DNA of 64,000 nt from Pantoea sp. At-9b (GCF_000175935.2 NC_014837.1:3844001-3908000), one strand, 5' to 3'. Counted from the first letter of the stretch, positions 25,105 to 36,541 are shown. The notes: generated by a model from the sequence alone, not told the origin. Translations and numbers: made by a program.

Positions 25105-28100
25105 CTAAAACTCAAACTGATAGAGCAAATCCAGTGCCTGATCAACGCCAGACACGGCTTCCAAATAGAGTTTGGGCATCAGGCGATAACGCAAGGTTAA
25201 AGTCGCCAGTGAATCAAATATGCCAACACCGTATTTTACTTGCAGACCCGGCAACACATAACCACTTACCTGCACCTGCTGGCTGTCGCCAACACCGGTG
25301 GTATCAAGCGCAAGGTTACTGACACCGAATGTCTCACCGATTTTACCCATAACCTGCCCACTTTGTGCAACCCCCAAGCCAATTAAGGCTGAAGTTAGCG
25401 CATTGCTGTCGCCGTTGGCATCGAGTCCCTGACCACGCAACAGATAAGAAAGCGCTTCCTGCTGCGACATCGCCGGGTCGGAAAAGATTTCAACTTTAGG
25501 TTCATCAGCTAATCCGGTTACGCGAATCCCGGCGGTGACATCATCCTCCGTCGATTCCGGATTGCGGATAGCTTCGAGGTTCAGATAGGGCTGATCAGGC
25601 GGCCCGGCGAATTGCAGCTCGCCTTTGCGCACAATCAAATCCTGGCCATAAGCACGGAAACGACCGTCAGGAATATTAATCTGGCCATTTAAACCAAGAC
25701 CGGTTTTATCCTGCACCAGCTTCAGATCACCATTCAGCTTCGCTTTCAGGCCGAAAGCCGACAAGCGTACATCGTTGCCGACGTGGATAACCAGATTGCT
25801 GTTAATCGGAATCGCGGTGCTTTTCGGCTGAATCGGCTTCAGGTTCTCGTCCAGCATCACCTCGTCGGACGACACGCCGGTCGCACTTTCCGGCACTTCC
25901 TGCACCGTGATACGCGCCCAAGGGATATCTACCCTGCCGTCAAGATTGAAGGCGGCAGGCGTGGCCTCAAACACCAGGTCTGGCGACACATCCATCCGCA
26001 CCATCGGCGGTACGGTGACACGTACCCGGCTGCCCTGGGCGGCAATCCGCGCGCGCCAGTTATCCAGCTGGCTCCAGTCGGCATTACCGTTGAGGTTGAT
26101 ATTGCCTTGCGCGGTTTGAATCAAGCCATTGAGGGTCGAACTCATCCCGTTAAATACCAGGTTAAGGTTAGCAGCCGTGAGATCAACCGGCATAAAGCTG
26201 GCTTCCACATCCACACCACTTAACGCCAACTGACCGAACACCTGCGGCTGTTGCAGATTACCACCGAGGCGTAGCGCGCTGTTGAGGCTGCCCTTGATCT
26301 TCTCGCCCTGCATCAATGCCGGGTTGAACATCGCCAGCGAAATGTTACTGATATTGACGTTCCCCGACAGCTGACGGCGTTTCTCCGGATCGGCGATTTG
26401 TACGTTACCACTCAGTTGCCCGTTATTCGCAATACGAATCAGCCAGTCGAGCTGAGCACGACCATTGCGCATGGCGGCATTGAGGTTGAGGGTATCGAAA
26501 GCAATAGGCAGCGTATTCCCCTGCACATCCTGCTCGACTTTCACCCCATTGCCCTTCAGTGCAACGGTGCCAGTTGGCAGTGCGCCGTCGGCTGTCCAGT
26601 TCACCCGCGCATCACCACTGAAGACGCCTGTCAGTTTGGTTTCATCGGTGAGGAAGGGTTTAATCATCGCCAAATCAAAACGGCTCAGTACCACGTGCGC
26701 GTGACCACTGGCTCCGGCTTCAATCGGTTCCGGCACACACACTTGCGCGTTCGGGTTCTGCCAGCAGTGTGGCCCGATAGTCGCGGTTTGCTTGCTGTTG
26801 AGATAATCAATCGCCATCGCCCGCGTCAAACGCCACTCGCCCACTGGCGTATCGAAACGGGTATTGTTCAACGTACCCTGCCAGTGCTGGGTTTTGCGAT
26901 CGAAGCTACCGTTGAGCGCCAGTTGGCCGGAGACCGGTTCACCCTGCACGTTCAGCTTCAGCTGATGCTGTTTTTCGTTACCGTCAGCGTTGAGCGTCAG
27001 CAAATTGATCGCCAGTGTGTCCTGCTTGAGTTGCTCAACGCGCAGTTGCAGCTTACCGGCCACCTGGTCGCTGGATTTCACATCGCCCTGCAACGCAACA
27101 CGCGCAATACTCAGCGCCTGCCAGCGCAGGCCTGTCGCGGTGAGATCAGCCAACACCTGCGGTGCCTGTAACGTTCCACGTGCCTTGATATTGCCTTTCA
27201 CCACACCACCTAATCCCGGCAGTGCATTGTCGAGGTGCGGCGCATCAATCACCGCGTCAAGGTTCAGGGCATCACCCAACTCGCCTTTGACATCAACGTG
27301 GTTACGCCCCAGCACCAGATTGATACCGGGGATTTTCCACTGGTTATAGCTATTGCCGGTCAGCGAGCCGTCCGCACTCACGGCGTTGTTTTTCACATTC
27401 CCTTTCAGTTGCAACTGCGGCACGCTCAGCTGCCAACTGCCCCCGTACAGGCTGCCGCGCGTGGCGATTTTACCTTCCAGCTTCGCGGGCCATTCCGGGT
27501 ATTGTTTGGCGGTGTTGATGCCGGACAGCGTCAGTTCACTGTGCCAGCTGATCGCTTTGCTCCAGTCCACCAGCGCCGTCAGATCGATATTGCCCTGTAG
27601 CGCGGCAACACGCAGTTTATCGAGGCTGAACTGCTGCACGTTGCCTTTACCATCAAGGGCGATGTCAGCAGGCGGAACGCCTTCTCCTTTCACTGCGGTA
27701 CGCAATGACATCACGTAATCGGTGGCTTTACCTTTGAACTGATAATCCAGCTTATCCGCCTGATACTGCACCGGGCCGGTCAGCGGCCAGCGCAGTTGCG
27801 GGCTGGTAAGTTTCAGCGACAACGGCAGCCCCACCGCCGCAGGCTGGGCGGCAGCATCTAACTGCGCCTGCACCGGGCCAGAGAGATTAAGCGCCAGCTT
27901 TAACTCATCACGCAGCGCGCCGCTCAGGTTCAGTTTGATCTTTTCCCCTTTAATTGGGTCGAGATTCACCGCACCGTTGAGCGCAAAATTGACCGGCCAG
28001 TTATCGGCCAGAGTGGCCTCACCGCTGGCGTTGACCTGCCCCTGCGTGGAATCCACATCGAAGGTTTCCAGTTGCAGATGGCGATCGTTCGTCTGGGCTT

Positions 28101-28875
28101 TCAGCAGCAGGCTGTTAATGGTGACATCGGTATCGCCGGTCAGGCGTAGTTGTTTACCGCTCAGCTCCTGTACGGTGATATCCAGCGGCAACTGGAAGTC
28201 TGGCAACGCCGGTAGTAGCGGCTGAGCAAACATCGCCTGTAGCGTCTCACCCAGCGGTTTTTCATCCGGCTGTGGCTGCTGAACTTTCGGCTGCACCACC
28301 TGCTCGTCGACCACTTTGGCTGCTTTAGGCAGCGCAATCAGCAGGCTTTCAATATGGGTGGGTGTCAGTGTCAGCGCACGGTCCTGCCAGTGCAGGCCGG
28401 TGGTGAAATCCAGCAGCGAAATCGCCGTGTCATCCACTTTAACGTTGATGTTATGCAGGCCGACTTTGCTGAGGGTGATCGGATAAGGGGTACTGAGATT
28501 GGTTGTCCCGCTCTCCGGTTCTGGCGCAGCCTGACTGGCCGGTGCCATTTTCTTGCTATCCACCACCACGCTGACATCCTGCAACGCAATGTCGTTGACA
28601 CACACCGCTGAGTGCAGCAGGCAATTCAACCTGAGCGCCAGATGGAAGCGCCCGGCATCCACGCTGACGCCTGGCATTTCATATTTCACGCCACTGAGCG
28701 TCAGATCGCGCCAGCCACCTTCCACCTTGTCGATCGACAATCCCGGCACCCAGCGATCGGCACCTTTCAATAACAGATGTAAACCCGGTGTGGTGCCAAT
28801 CAGGAACGCCACGCTGCCAAAGATCAGCAGCAGAAAAATACCAAAACCAATCAGGACCTTTTTCCACAGCTTCAT
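25105..28875 (-). CDS. tamB: Translocation and assembly module protein TamB
   Basis: Large AsmA-like envelope protein that spans the periplasm and works with TamA in outer-membrane protein assembly; TamB-type proteins are also implicated in phospholipid transport to the outer membrane. It has 1256 residues (E. coli 1259). The N-terminal signal anchor is about 4-28 ([20 protein letters not shown]). A long repetitive beta region follows, with a predicted hydrophobic groove. The conserved C-terminal DUF490 domain (about 900-1256) contains [14 protein letters not shown] and ends DLLYQFEF. Its ATG overlaps the tamA stop by 4 bp, so the two are coupled. Confidence 0.97.
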   Translation of the reverse strand: MKLWKKVLIGFGIFLLLIFGSVAFLIGTTPGLHLLLKGADRWVPGLSIDKVEGGWRDLTLSGVKYEMPGVSVDAGRFHLALRLNCLLHSAVCVNDIALQDVSVVVDSKKMAPASQAAPEPESGTTNLSTPYPITLSKVGLHNINVKVDDTAISLLDFTTGLHWQDRALTLTPTHIESLLIALPKAAKVVDEQVVQPKVQQPQPDEKPLGETLQAMFAQPLLPALPDFQLPLDITVQELSGKQLRLTGDTDVTINSLLLKAQTNDRHLQLETFDVDSTQGQVNASGEATLADNWPVNFALNGAVNLDPIKGEKIKLNLSGALRDELKLALNLSGPVQAQLDAAAQPAAVGLPLSLKLTSPQLRWPLTGPVQYQADKLDYQFKGKATDYVMSLRTAVKGEGVPPADIALDGKGNVQQFSLDKLRVAALQGNIDLTALVDWSKAISWHSELTLSGINTAKQYPEWPAKLEGKIATRGSLYGGSWQLSVPQLQLKGNVKNNAVSADGSLTGNSYNQWKIPGINLVLGRNHVDVKGELGDALNLDAVIDAPHLDNALPGLGGVVKGNIKARGTLQAPQVLADLTATGLRWQALSIARVALQGDVKSSDQVAGKLQLRVEQLKQDTLAINLLTLNADGNEKQHQLKLNVQGEPVSGQLALNGSFDRKTQHWQGTLNNTRFDTPVGEWRLTRAMAIDYLNSKQTATIGPHCWQNPNAQVCVPEPIEAGASGHAHVVLSRFDLAMIKPFLTDETKLTGVFSGDARVNWTADGALPTGTVALKGNGVKVEQDVQGNTLPIAFDTLNLNAAMRNGRAQLDWLIRIANNGQLSGNVQIADPEKRRQLSGNVNISNISLAMFNPALMQGEKIKGSLNSALRLGGNLQQPQVFGQLALSGVDVEASFMPVDLTAANLNLVFNGMSSTLNGLIQTAQGNINLNGNADWSQLDNWRARIAAQGSRVRVTVPPMVRMDVSPDLVFEATPAAFNLDGRVDIPWARITVQEVPESATGVSSDEVMLDENLKPIQPKSTAIPINSNLVIHVGNDVRLSAFGLKAKLNGDLKLVQDKTGLGLNGQINIPDGRFRAYGQDLIVRKGELQFAGPPDQPYLNLEAIRNPESTEDDVTAGIRVTGLADEPKVEIFSDPAMSQQEALSYLLRGQGLDANGDSNALTSALIGLGVAQSGQVMGKIGETFGVSNLALDTTGVGDSQQVQVSGYVLPGLQVKYGVGIFDSLATLTLRYRLMPKLYLEAVSGVDQALDLLYQFEF

Positions 28876-30611
28876 AGTTCAGGCCCCAGTCCGATATAAA
28901 ATTGCAATCCATGCTCCTCATCATCACCAATCGGACGAGCGATATCGAGTTTGATCGGCCCGACCGGAGAGGCCCAGCGAACGCCAAAGCCTGCGCCGGT
29001 TTTAAAGTTGCTTTGTTTGATGTCGTTCACCGCTTCGCCGGAATCGACAAACACCGCTCCCCACCATTTCCCGGTGACGTTGTACTGATATTCGAGTGAA
29101 CCGGTCGCCAGTTTCGAGGCACCGGTCAACTTGCCATTTTCATCACGCGGAGAGATCCCCTGGTATTTATAGCCGCGAATGCTGCGGTCGCCCCCGGCGA
29201 AGAAACGCAGGTCGGGCGGCACTTTGTCAAAATCGTTGGTTTCGATCCAGCCAAGATTGCCACGTACCACGAAACGGTTTTTCTCGCCCAGGGTGCGTAT
29301 CCAGACGTTTTGCGCCTGTAAGATCAGGAAATCGACATCCGAGCCCCAGGTCGTGTCAGAGACATCGGCGGAATAGCGTTGCGAATCACCCCAGTCAGGC
29401 ATCAGGCCACCACGCGAACGGGTGCGGCTGAGGCTGACGCCCGGATACAGCAGCATGGTGGTGTTCGTGACGCTACCCTGGGTAAAGTGATCGAGGCTCC
29501 AGCGCAGGTTGACGGCTTTTTGCCAACCGCTGCTGCTATCCCAGTTGCGTGACATGCCGAGCGTGGTGGTGTCGGCTTTGGTGTCGTTCAGATCGGTGCG
29601 TTTTACGCCACCCGAGAAGGTATAATATTGTTCCAGCGGGCTTTTTAGCAGCGGAACTTTGTAGCTGAGGTCGAGCTGCTGCTCCGGGGCGGATATATAC
29701 GCGCTGGTGGTCAGACTGTGGCCGCTGTCGTTAATCCACGGCTTTTTCCAGGTGCCTTTCAGGCGCGGCCCCACATCTGTGGAGTAACCAATACCGGTTT
29801 CGAGGGTGTTTTCCACACGCGGCGAAACCACCGCGTTTAGCGGCAACACCTTGGTTTGCCGCCCTTTGTCAAATTCCGGAGCCACCACCACGGAGTTAAA
29901 CCAGCCAGTGGCCGAGAGGCGGCGGTTAAGTTCGGCTAAATCACGTGAGCTGTAGGGATCACCTTCTTTGAATGGCACCAGATTACGCAGATAGGCTTCA
30001 TTAATCTGTGAACCCTGGAAGGTGACGTCGCCAAAGCGATAGCGCGGACCGCTGTCATAATCGATATCCCAAAACGCCTCACGACGTTCTACCGATACAC
30101 CAAGCTGACTCCGCTTAAAGTCACCGTCGAAATAGCCATTACGCAGCGCCAGGCTGGAAAAACCACTTTTAAATTTGTCGTAAGCGCCGTGATTGAGCTG
30201 GGTGCCCACTTTGGGGGTGCCCTGCTTTACCCAGGCTTTGTAGTCCGGATCATTTTTCGCTGCACCTTCCACCACGATGGTGCTGCCACCAATCTTCACC
30301 GGCTCCCCGGCAGTGACGCGCGCGATCAATACCGGCCGTCCGCCCTGGGGCGGTGCCGGGCGCGATTCAAAGTCAATCTGCGGTTCGTAGTAACCCAGCG
30401 CGTGCAGACCCTCTTTCACCGCGACAGAAACGCGCGCGCGAAAACGGCCGTCGTTGGAAACCTCATCGCTACCGATGGTCGAGAGGCGCGCCCTGACGTT
30501 TTTCTCTAAATCCCCGGATAAGCCTTCCAGCTGCAATCGCACCTTCGCCGCCTGAAGGGCAGGTGCAACCAGCAGCAGGCTGGCCAAGCAATAAACATGA
30601 AATCGTGGCAC
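28872..30611 (-). CDS. tamA: Translocation and assembly module protein TamA
   Basis: Outer-membrane Omp85-family protein, the partner of TamB. A signal peptide ends at LQAAKV (about residue 21). Three POTRA domains occupy about 24-265, and a 16-strand barrel of the bacterial surface antigen family runs from about 270 to 579. The barrel has the lid-lock type motif [20 protein letters not shown] near 460-479 and ends FYIGLGPEL. Length is 579 against 577 in E. coli. It is the first gene of tamA-tamB-ytfP. Its start is GTG with AGGAG upstream. In E. coli, msrA is divergently transcribed next to it; here that gene is missing. Confidence 0.97.
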   Translation of the reverse strand: MPRFHVYCLASLLLVAPALQAAKVRLQLEGLSGDLEKNVRARLSTIGSDEVSNDGRFRARVSVAVKEGLHALGYYEPQIDFESRPAPPQGGRPVLIARVTAGEPVKIGGSTIVVEGAAKNDPDYKAWVKQGTPKVGTQLNHGAYDKFKSGFSSLALRNGYFDGDFKRSQLGVSVERREAFWDIDYDSGPRYRFGDVTFQGSQINEAYLRNLVPFKEGDPYSSRDLAELNRRLSATGWFNSVVVAPEFDKGRQTKVLPLNAVVSPRVENTLETGIGYSTDVGPRLKGTWKKPWINDSGHSLTTSAYISAPEQQLDLSYKVPLLKSPLEQYYTFSGGVKRTDLNDTKADTTTLGMSRNWDSSSGWQKAVNLRWSLDHFTQGSVTNTTMLLYPGVSLSRTRSRGGLMPDWGDSQRYSADVSDTTWGSDVDFLILQAQNVWIRTLGEKNRFVVRGNLGWIETNDFDKVPPDLRFFAGGDRSIRGYKYQGISPRDENGKLTGASKLATGSLEYQYNVTGKWWGAVFVDSGEAVNDIKQSNFKTGAGFGVRWASPVGPIKLDIARPIGDDEEHGLQFYIGLGPEL

Positions 30612-30878
30612 GCTTACTCCTGTTAATAATGCCTGCCCCTATTCCGCAGGGGCATGTGTCTGTTTCGCGGGTAAAACCAGTGCAGGCATACCCATCAGCA
30701 TAGCCGCTCTTTTCCCCGAACAGCTGCATAAAAACGGCAACTAAGCCAAATCGCGTCTATTGTCGGCAAATGCCCGGATCGATACAACAGCCAGACGGCG
30801 CTTCTGCGTCTTCTTGACAAGCACTCAGACTAATCTTAATGCGCGCATCGTCTCCGCTGGCGGCATGATAAGCGCTGC

Positions 30879-30887
30879 TGCTATAAT
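30879..30887 (+). promoter_or_regulatory. Extended -10 promoter of paeA
   Basis: TGcTATAAT is a perfect extended -10 element with a weak -35 region. It would start a transcript near 30894, giving paeA an untranslated leader of about 170 bases. Confidence 0.6.
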
Positions 30888-30954
30888 CAGCGTCCTGCAG
30901 GCTTTGCCTGCGTTCATTTCTGCCCCGACGTTTACTGCCTTGTCGAATTGGCGC

Positions 30955-31062
30955 AGACATTTTTGGCACGGATAGCCCTGTTTGACTGGTGAGTACCGGA
31001 TGTACGCCCTTTCTGAGCTGCCCAGGCCAAAAATGACAAGTGATTAACCCAACGGACCTTTT
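30955..31062 (+). promoter_or_regulatory. Structured 5' leader of paeA (possible cis-acting RNA)
   Basis: CATTTTTGGC (30958-30967) is fully complementary to GCCAAAAATG (31026-31035). This gives a 10-bp closing stem around 58 bases that themselves contain GTAC-cggat-GTAC. The 3' arm ends 27 bases before the ATG. The ribosome-binding site (CGGA) is weak, which fits regulation at initiation. The ligand, if any, is unknown. Confidence 0.45.
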
Positions 31063-32406
31063 ATGCTCGATAGCTTACTTGTCATCCTTTTACTGATTAT
31101 TATCAGTGCGTTTTTTTCTCTGTCGGAGATCTCGCTGGCGGCTGCCCGTAAGATCAAGCTCAAACTGCTGGCCGACGAAGGCAATATCAACGCACAGCGT
31201 GTCCTGAAGATGCAGGAGACGCCAGGTATGTTCTTCACCGTGGTGCAGATCGGCCTGAATGCGGTCGCCATCCTTGGCGGTATCGTCGGTGACGCCGCAT
31301 TTTCGCCCGCCTTTAACTCGCTGTTCATCCGCTTTGTTTCACCAGAACTGGCCGATCAGCTGAGCTTTATCTGCTCCTTCACCATCGTCACCAGCATGTT
31401 CATTCTGTTTGCCGATTTAACCCCGAAACGCGTGGGTATGATCGCGCCAGAAGCCATTGCGCTGCGTATCATCAATCCGATGCGTTTCTGCCTGTTGGTG
31501 TTCCGCCCGCTGGTCTGGCTGTTTAACGGCCTTGCGAACGTCTTCTTCCGTATCTTTAATCTGCCGATGGTGCGTAAAGATGACATCACCTCCGATGACA
31601 TCTATGCCGTGGTGGAAGCCGGTGCGCTGGCCGGGGTGCTGCGCAAGCAGGAGCATGAGCTGATTGAGAACGTGTTCGAACTGGAATCGCGTACCGTGCC
31701 CTCTTCCATGACATCACGTGAAAATATCGTCTGGTTCGATCTGCACGAAGACGAGAACAGCCTGAAAGCTAAAATCGCCGAACATCCGCACTCCAAGTTC
31801 CTCGTCTGCGATGGCGATATTGACCATATCGTCGGCTATGTCGATTCCAAAGAGCTGCTGCTGCGCGTGCTGGGCAACCAGAGCATGACGCTGAATAGCG
31901 GAGTACAAATTCGCTCCGCGCTGATTGTGCCGGATACGCTGACGTTATCGGAAGCGCTGGAAAGCTTCAAAACTGCCGGTGAAGATTTTGCGGTGATCAT
32001 GAACGAATACGCGCTGGTGGTCGGTATTATTACGCTCAACGACGTGATGACTACGCTCATGGGTGACCTGGTCGGCCAGGGTCTGGAAGAGCAGATTGTG
32101 GCGCGTGATGAGAACTCATGGCTGGTGGAAGGCGGTACGCCGATTGATGACGTGATGCGTGTGCTGCACATCGATGAATTCCCGCAGTCGGGCAATTACG
32201 AAACCATCGGCGGCTTTATGATGTATATGCTGCGTAAGATCCCGAAACGTACCGATTTCGTGAAATTCGCGGGTTACAAGTTCGAAGTGGTCGATATTGA
32301 TAGCTATCGCATTGATCAGTTGCTGGTAACACGCATTGATGAACGCCCGCCGGTGCTGAATGTGGCGAAGAGCGCCGTCGCTGATGCGGAAAACCCCTCA
32401 TCGTAA
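31063..32406 (+). CDS. paeA: Polyamine exporter PaeA (YtfL), CNNM/CorC family
   Basis: Inner-membrane protein. In Salmonella and E. coli, PaeA (formerly YtfL) protects against cadaverine and putrescine and is considered their exporter. The 447-residue chain has an N-terminal CNNM/DUF21 domain with about four membrane segments (about 4-26, 58-80, 98-118 and 130-155). Two CBS domains (about 205-325) and a CorC/HlyC domain (about 340-430) follow. FFSLSEISLAAARKIKLK at about 17-34 is the family signature. It is convergent with ytfK across a two-way terminator. It has a long structured leader, and msrA, its usual neighbour, is absent. Confidence 0.94.
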   Translation: MLDSLLVILLLIIISAFFSLSEISLAAARKIKLKLLADEGNINAQRVLKMQETPGMFFTVVQIGLNAVAILGGIVGDAAFSPAFNSLFIRFVSPELADQLSFICSFTIVTSMFILFADLTPKRVGMIAPEAIALRIINPMRFCLLVFRPLVWLFNGLANVFFRIFNLPMVRKDDITSDDIYAVVEAGALAGVLRKQEHELIENVFELESRTVPSSMTSRENIVWFDLHEDENSLKAKIAEHPHSKFLVCDGDIDHIVGYVDSKELLLRVLGNQSMTLNSGVQIRSALIVPDTLTLSEALESFKTAGEDFAVIMNEYALVVGIITLNDVMTTLMGDLVGQGLEEQIVARDENSWLVEGGTPIDDVMRVLHIDEFPQSGNYETIGGFMMYMLRKIPKRTDFVKFAGYKFEVVDIDSYRIDQLLVTRIDERPPVLNVAKSAVADAENPSS

Positions 32407-32414
32407 AAAAACTT

Positions 32415-32437
32415 AGGGCGCCATCGGCGCCCTTTCT
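32415..32437. terminator. Two-way terminator between paeA and ytfK
   Basis: AGGGCGCC-atc-GGCGCCCT. On the plus strand a TTCTTCT tail follows. On the minus strand a run of seven T follows after AAG. It serves both convergent genes. Confidence 0.85.
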
Positions 32438-32442
32438 TCTGC

Positions 32443-32649
32443 TTAATGGTACTCGGCTTGTAGCCGCAGCACTTGGCGATTGATTTCAGACATCACACTT
32501 AAGTGCTGTACGTCTTTGACACGCGGGATAAGCACTTTCCCTTTGTCGAACTCGAATGCGCCAACGTCCTTGATATACAACCTTCCTTTAAATAGCGTTT
32601 TTACATATTTCGCAATTTGCAGCGGATTATAACGCTGGAAGATCTTCAT
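32443..32649 (-). CDS. ytfK: YtfK, stress-response modulator acting on SpoT
   Basis: Small DUF1107 protein of 68 residues. E. coli YtfK binds SpoT and tips it toward (p)ppGpp synthesis during phosphate or fatty-acid starvation. The sequence begins [20 protein letters not shown] and continues [20 protein letters not shown], as in E. coli (also 68 residues). It has no signal or membrane segment. The position between paeA and ytfJ is conserved. On the minus strand a TATAGT -10 candidate lies at 32733-32738. Confidence 0.95.
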   Translation of the reverse strand: MKIFQRYNPLQIAKYVKTLFKGRLYIKDVGAFEFDKGKVLIPRVKDVQHLSVMSEINRQVLRLQAEYH

Positions 32650-32966
32650 ACTGTTCTAACTCCTGTACAGATGTAAAACGCTTCGCCGTTGCCAAAATCG
32701 GTACGAGCCCATGAAGCGAAAATGAGGCCTAAACTATAGAACATCCTGCGTTGCGGATGTTCCGAAAAAATGAATTTTTTACTGAATTGACACATCATTA
32801 CAGAACACTCTGTTATCACGGTCACACAATCCAGTATAAACCTTCAGACATTAAGGAATTGTGGCGTCGGTTACAAAGCTGTGAAATCTTCGCGACAGGG
32901 CGCATCATCCACGCTTATTATTGCAGGAACATGACTAACTGGTCGGATCACTAAGGAGCGACTTTC
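32650..32966. promoter_or_regulatory. ytfK/ytfJ divergent control region
   Basis: 317 bp without a gene I can support. It holds an 8-bp hairpin (GAACATCC/GGATGTTC, 32739-32762) and a sigma-70 promoter for ytfJ: TTGACA (32787-32792) and TGTTAT (32811-32816) with an 18-bp spacer. A 66-codon frame across 32757-32954 exists but has no ribosome-binding site and would start upstream of that promoter. Confidence 0.6.
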
Positions 32967-33521
32967 ATGCGATTGCCACATCTGCTGTTTGCACTGGCAC
33001 TGGTTTTGCCCAATATCGCCGCAGCCCACCTGTTCAAACAAGGGGAGCGCGTACCCGCAGTCGGTGTGAATGACAAAGGAGAATTGCTCTGGCAACAGGA
33101 CAAATTCAGTTATCGCCCGTGGAATAGCGCCCAACTGATTGGCAAGGTGCGAGTCATTCAACACATTGCCGGGCGATCGTCAGCAAAAGAACAAAATGCG
33201 GCACTGATTGAAGCCATCAAAGCTGCCGGTCTACCGCATGACCGCTATCAGACCACCACGGTGGTCAACACAGACGATGCGATTCCGGGAACCGGTATGT
33301 TTGTGCGCAGCAGCATCGAAAGCAATAAACAGCAGTATCCGTGGTCGCAATTTATTGTTGATAGCAATGGCAATGCGCGCAAAGCCTGGCAGCTGGAAAG
33401 TGGTGGCTCAGCGATTGTGGTGCTGGATAAGAGCGGGCATGTCCAGTTCGCTAAAGATGGCGCACTGACGCAGCAAGAAGTACAGCAGGTGATGACGCTG
33501 TTACATCAACTACTGAAGTAG
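32967..33521 (+). CDS. ytfJ: YtfJ family periplasmic protein
   Basis: Predicted periplasmic protein of 184 residues with a thioredoxin-like fold and unknown function. The signal peptide is MRLPHLLFALALVLPNIAAA and is followed directly by HLF. Family blocks are GKVRVIQHIAGRSSAKEQNA near 59-78, YQTTTVVNTDDAIPGTGMFV near 94-113, and WQLESGGSAIVVLDKSGHVQ near 139-158. A strong ribosome-binding site (AAGGAG) precedes it. The TAG stop codon is part of a palindromic repeat (GTAGCGGCG), so the C-terminus HQLLK ends exactly at the repeat edge. Confidence 0.93.
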   Translation: MRLPHLLFALALVLPNIAAAHLFKQGERVPAVGVNDKGELLWQQDKFSYRPWNSAQLIGKVRVIQHIAGRSSAKEQNAALIEAIKAAGLPHDRYQTTTVVNTDDAIPGTGMFVRSSIESNKQQYPWSQFIVDSNGNARKAWQLESGGSAIVVLDKSGHVQFAKDGALTQQEVQQVMTLLHQLLK

Positions 33522-33547
33522 CGGCGCGCGATTGATCACGCCGCTAC
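33518..33547. repeat. Intergenic palindrome (REP-like family) supplying the ytfJ stop codon
   Basis: GTAGCGGCGCGCG-attgat-CACGCCGCTAC is a slightly degenerate copy of the family between convergent ytfJ and cysQ. Its first TAG is the ytfJ stop codon. Confidence 0.85.
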
Positions 33548-33555
33548 GGAAAACG

Positions 33556-34302
33556 CTAAAACAGCGACACACGAAAGCCTGGGTTGAGGAAAGATTCACG
33601 CGGGGCGTAATCGAGGGTTTTACCGGTCCAGTCATGCACGTGCGCGCCTGCGGCAATCGCGACAGCGTGTCCGGCACCGGTATCCCAAATGTTGGTCGGC
33701 CCAAAACGCGGGTAGAGCTGTGCTTTGCCCTCTGCCACCAGACAGAACTTCAGCGATGAACCGATGGCTGTGGTCTGATGCTCACCCAGTTGCTGGATAT
33801 ACTCTTTCAGCTCCTCATCCTTGTCGAAATGAGAACGGCTGATCACCACCAGCGGTGGACGTGCATCGCGCACATGAATTTGGGTTTTATTGCCGCCTTC
33901 TTCTTTCCAGGCTTTGCCTTCTGCCGCGGAATACAGCACGCCAATCGCAGGGGCATACACCACCCCCAGTACCGGTTTGCCATTTTCAATCAGGGCAATA
34001 TTGACCGTGAACTCGCCATTGCGCTTGATAAATTCTTTGGTGCCGTCGAGCGGATCAACCAGCCAGTAACGCTGCCAGTGCTGACGAATTTCCCAGCCCG
34101 GAGGATCCTCTTCAGACAGGACCGGCACCTCTGGTGTCAGGCTATTCAGACCCGCGACAATCACTTTATGTGCGGCGAGATCGGCTGCCGTGACCGGGGA
34201 ATCATCCGCCTTGCGTTCGATATCCATCGGCTGCACGCCGTTATAAACCTGCATAATCGCATCGCCCGCCGCACGCGCCAGCTGGCAAATTTGCTCTAAC
34301 AT
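33556..34302 (-). CDS. cysQ: 3'(2'),5'-bisphosphate nucleotidase CysQ
   Basis: Hydrolyses 3'-phosphoadenosine 5'-phosphate (PAP) to AMP and keeps sulfate assimilation from being poisoned by PAP. It belongs to the inositol-monophosphatase superfamily. Metal ligands lie in SEEDPPGW (about 63-70), the signature [12 protein letters not shown] at about 80-91 and [10 protein letters not shown] near 207-216. The length of 248 is like E. coli CysQ (246). It is divergent from cpdB with a 284 bp gap, as in E. coli. Its 3' end faces ytfJ across a palindromic repeat. Confidence 0.97.
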   Translation of the reverse strand: MLEQICQLARAAGDAIMQVYNGVQPMDIERKADDSPVTAADLAAHKVIVAGLNSLTPEVPVLSEEDPPGWEIRQHWQRYWLVDPLDGTKEFIKRNGEFTVNIALIENGKPVLGVVYAPAIGVLYSAAEGKAWKEEGGNKTQIHVRDARPPLVVISRSHFDKDEELKEYIQQLGEHQTTAIGSSLKFCLVAEGKAQLYPRFGPTNIWDTGAGHAVAIAAGAHVHDWTGKTLDYAPRESFLNPGFRVSLF

Positions 34303-34586
34303 ACTTCACCTCTTTTCTGCTGATTCTGCTTACTCGCTGCCAACGGTAAACCTGTAACCATTTTAGCAGGCGACCGGTTTTAACCGGCGTTCACGCCTGG
34401 GGCGAGAGCAATCTATTTTAATATCAATATCATAGTTCATCGCCTGCCGTCATCTATGACATCTCGCGCTACGGTATCAGTACAACAACATGGCAAAACC
34501 CTGAAGCACATCACGTTTTCATCTGACAATTTGTCACCTTTTTACATTATTTTGAGAGGCCCATTGGACAGCAACAAGGAGAAAAC

Positions 34587-36533
34587 ATGTTCAAAGTGAG
34601 CATGGCGTTACTGACACTCGGCCTTTCTGCCAGCCTGGCACAGGCCGCAACGGTGGATCTGCGCATTCTGGAAACCACCGATCTGCACAGCAATATGATG
34701 GACTTCGACTATTACAAAGATACCCCGACGGAAAAATTTGGCCTGGTGCGCACCGCGACGCTGATTCATCAGGCGCGTGCGGAGGTCAAAAATAGCGTGC
34801 TGGTGGACAATGGCGACATCATTCAGGGCAGCCCACTGGGCGATTACATGGCCGCGAAAGGGCTGAAACCCGGCGAAGTCCACCCGGTGTATAAAGCACT
34901 TAATACGCTGGATTACAGCGTTGGCAATCTCGGCAACCACGAATTTAATTATGGTCTGCCCTATCTGAAAAAAGCGCTGGCCGGCGCGCGTTTTCCTTAT
35001 GTGAACGCCAACATTATTGACCTGAAAAGCGGAAAACCACTGTTTACCCCTTACTTAATCAAGGAAACTACCGTCACTGACCGCGACGGCAAGCCACAAA
35101 AGTTAAAAATTGGTTATATCGGCTTCGTTCCGCCGCAGATTATGATTTGGGATCGCAACAATCTGCAGGGAAAAGTTCGCGTTGATGACATCACGGAAAC
35201 AGCGAAGCGTTATGTGCCGGAAATGCGTACAAAAGGTGCTGAAATAATCATCGCTATCCCGCATTCCGGTTTAAGCAGTGAGCCGTATCACGCCCTGGCA
35301 GAAAACTCGGTTTACTATCTCAGCCAGGTCGCAGGTATTGATGCCATCATGTTTGGGCATGCCCATGCGGTGTTCCCGAGCAAGGATTTTGCGGCGATTA
35401 AAGGCGCTGATATCACTCAGGGGACGCTGAATGGTGTGCCCGCCGTGATGCCGGGCATGTGGGGCGATCATCTTGGTGTGGTCGATTTGGTGCTCAATAA
35501 TGCGGGTGGCCGCTGGCAAGTGACGCAGGGCAAAGCGGAGGCGCGTCCGATCTACGACAGCGCAGCCAAAAAATCACTGGCGGCCGAAGACGCCGGATTG
35601 GTGAAAGTGCTGGCTCAGGACCATCGTGCGACGCGGGCATTCGTCGCCAAACCGATCGGCAAATCCGCTGATGTGATGTATAGCTATCTGGCGCTGGTAC
35701 AGGACGATCCAACGGTACAGATCGTCAATAATGCGCAGCGTGCTTATGTCGAACATTTTATTCAGGGCGATCCCGACCTCAGCCGGTTGCCGGTACTGAG
35801 CGCCGCCGCGCCCTTCAAAGCCGGTGGACGCAAAAACGATCCGGCCAGCTACGTGGAAGTGGAGAAAGGCAATCTGACCTTCCGTAACGCCGCCGACCTC
35901 TATCTCTATCCCAATACCCTGGTGGTGATGAAGGTCAGTGGGGCGCAGGTGAAGGAGTGGCTGGAGTGCTCCGCCGGGCAATTTAACCAGATCGATCCGC
36001 ACAGCACGCAACCCCAGGCGCTGATCAACTGGGATTTCCGCACCTACAATTTTGATGTCATTGACGGCGTGCAGTACCAAATTGATGTCACCCAACCGGC
36101 GCGTTACGACAGCGAATGTCAGTTGATCAATAAAGATGCTTCGCGCATTAAGGATCTACGCTGGCAGGGTAAACCCATTGACCCCGGCATGACCTTCCTG
36201 GTGGCCACCAATAACTATCGTGCTTACGGCGGCAAGTTTGCGGGTACAGGGGATAAGTTTGTGGCGTTTGCTTCACCGGATGAGAACCGCTCCGTGGTCG
36301 CGGCTTATATCAGCAGCGAAACCAAAGCGCAGGGTGAGGTGAAACCGCAGGCTGACCATAACTGGCGTCTGGCACCGATTCATAGCGATACAGCGTTAGA
36401 TATTCGTTTTGAAACCGCACCTGGCGCGAAAGCGACCGGCTTTATCCAGCAACACGCGGATTATCCAATGAAAACGGTGGGAAGTGATGAGATTGGTTTT
36501 GCCATCTGGCAGGTCAATTTACAGCAGCCGTAA
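34587..36533 (+). CDS. cpdB: 2',3'-cyclic-nucleotide 2'-phosphodiesterase/3'-nucleotidase CpdB
   Basis: Periplasmic bifunctional enzyme that degrades 2',3'-cyclic nucleotides and 3'-nucleotides, letting the cell use external nucleotides. The signal peptide [20 protein letters not shown] is removed. The metallophosphoesterase domain follows: [10 protein letters not shown] at about 27-36, [15 protein letters not shown] near 73-87, [11 protein letters not shown] near 114-124 and [11 protein letters not shown] near 257-267. The C-terminal 5'-nucleotidase domain (about 360-560) binds the base. Length is 648 (E. coli 647). It has AAGGAG before the ATG. Confidence 0.97.
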   Translation: MFKVSMALLTLGLSASLAQAATVDLRILETTDLHSNMMDFDYYKDTPTEKFGLVRTATLIHQARAEVKNSVLVDNGDIIQGSPLGDYMAAKGLKPGEVHPVYKALNTLDYSVGNLGNHEFNYGLPYLKKALAGARFPYVNANIIDLKSGKPLFTPYLIKETTVTDRDGKPQKLKIGYIGFVPPQIMIWDRNNLQGKVRVDDITETAKRYVPEMRTKGAEIIIAIPHSGLSSEPYHALAENSVYYLSQVAGIDAIMFGHAHAVFPSKDFAAIKGADITQGTLNGVPAVMPGMWGDHLGVVDLVLNNAGGRWQVTQGKAEARPIYDSAAKKSLAAEDAGLVKVLAQDHRATRAFVAKPIGKSADVMYSYLALVQDDPTVQIVNNAQRAYVEHFIQGDPDLSRLPVLSAAAPFKAGGRKNDPASYVEVEKGNLTFRNAADLYLYPNTLVVMKVSGAQVKEWLECSAGQFNQIDPHSTQPQALINWDFRTYNFDVIDGVQYQIDVTQPARYDSECQLINKDASRIKDLRWQGKPIDPGMTFLVATNNYRAYGGKFAGTGDKFVAFASPDENRSVVAAYISSETKAQGEVKPQADHNWRLAPIHSDTALDIRFETAPGAKATGFIQQHADYPMKTVGSDEIGFAIWQVNLQQP

Positions 36534-36541
36534 GGAATGGC

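Larger units (their letters stand above)
30612..31062. other. tamA/paeA divergent intergenic region without msrA
   Basis: 451 bp with no credible gene. It holds a 7-bp hairpin (TGCCCCT/AGGGGCA, 30634-30654) in the tamA leader, an extended -10 promoter for paeA (30879-30887) and a structured paeA leader. MsrA hallmarks (GCFWG, the Tyr/Glu active site) are not present in any frame. Short reading frames in it look like non-coding sequence. Confidence 0.7.

Noticed and set aside
26398-27171. 257-codon plus-strand frame opposite tamB
   Set aside because: TamB is intact and conserved over this stretch; the antisense frame has no recognisable features.
30757-30969. 70-codon minus-strand frame in the tamA/paeA gap
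   Set aside because: No ribosome-binding site and no similarity to any protein I know; it overlaps the paeA promoter and leader.
32757-32954. Possible 66-residue protein just upstream of ytfJ
   Set aside because: No ribosome-binding site, the start lies in a hairpin, and the best ytfJ promoter (32787-32816) would start transcription inside it.
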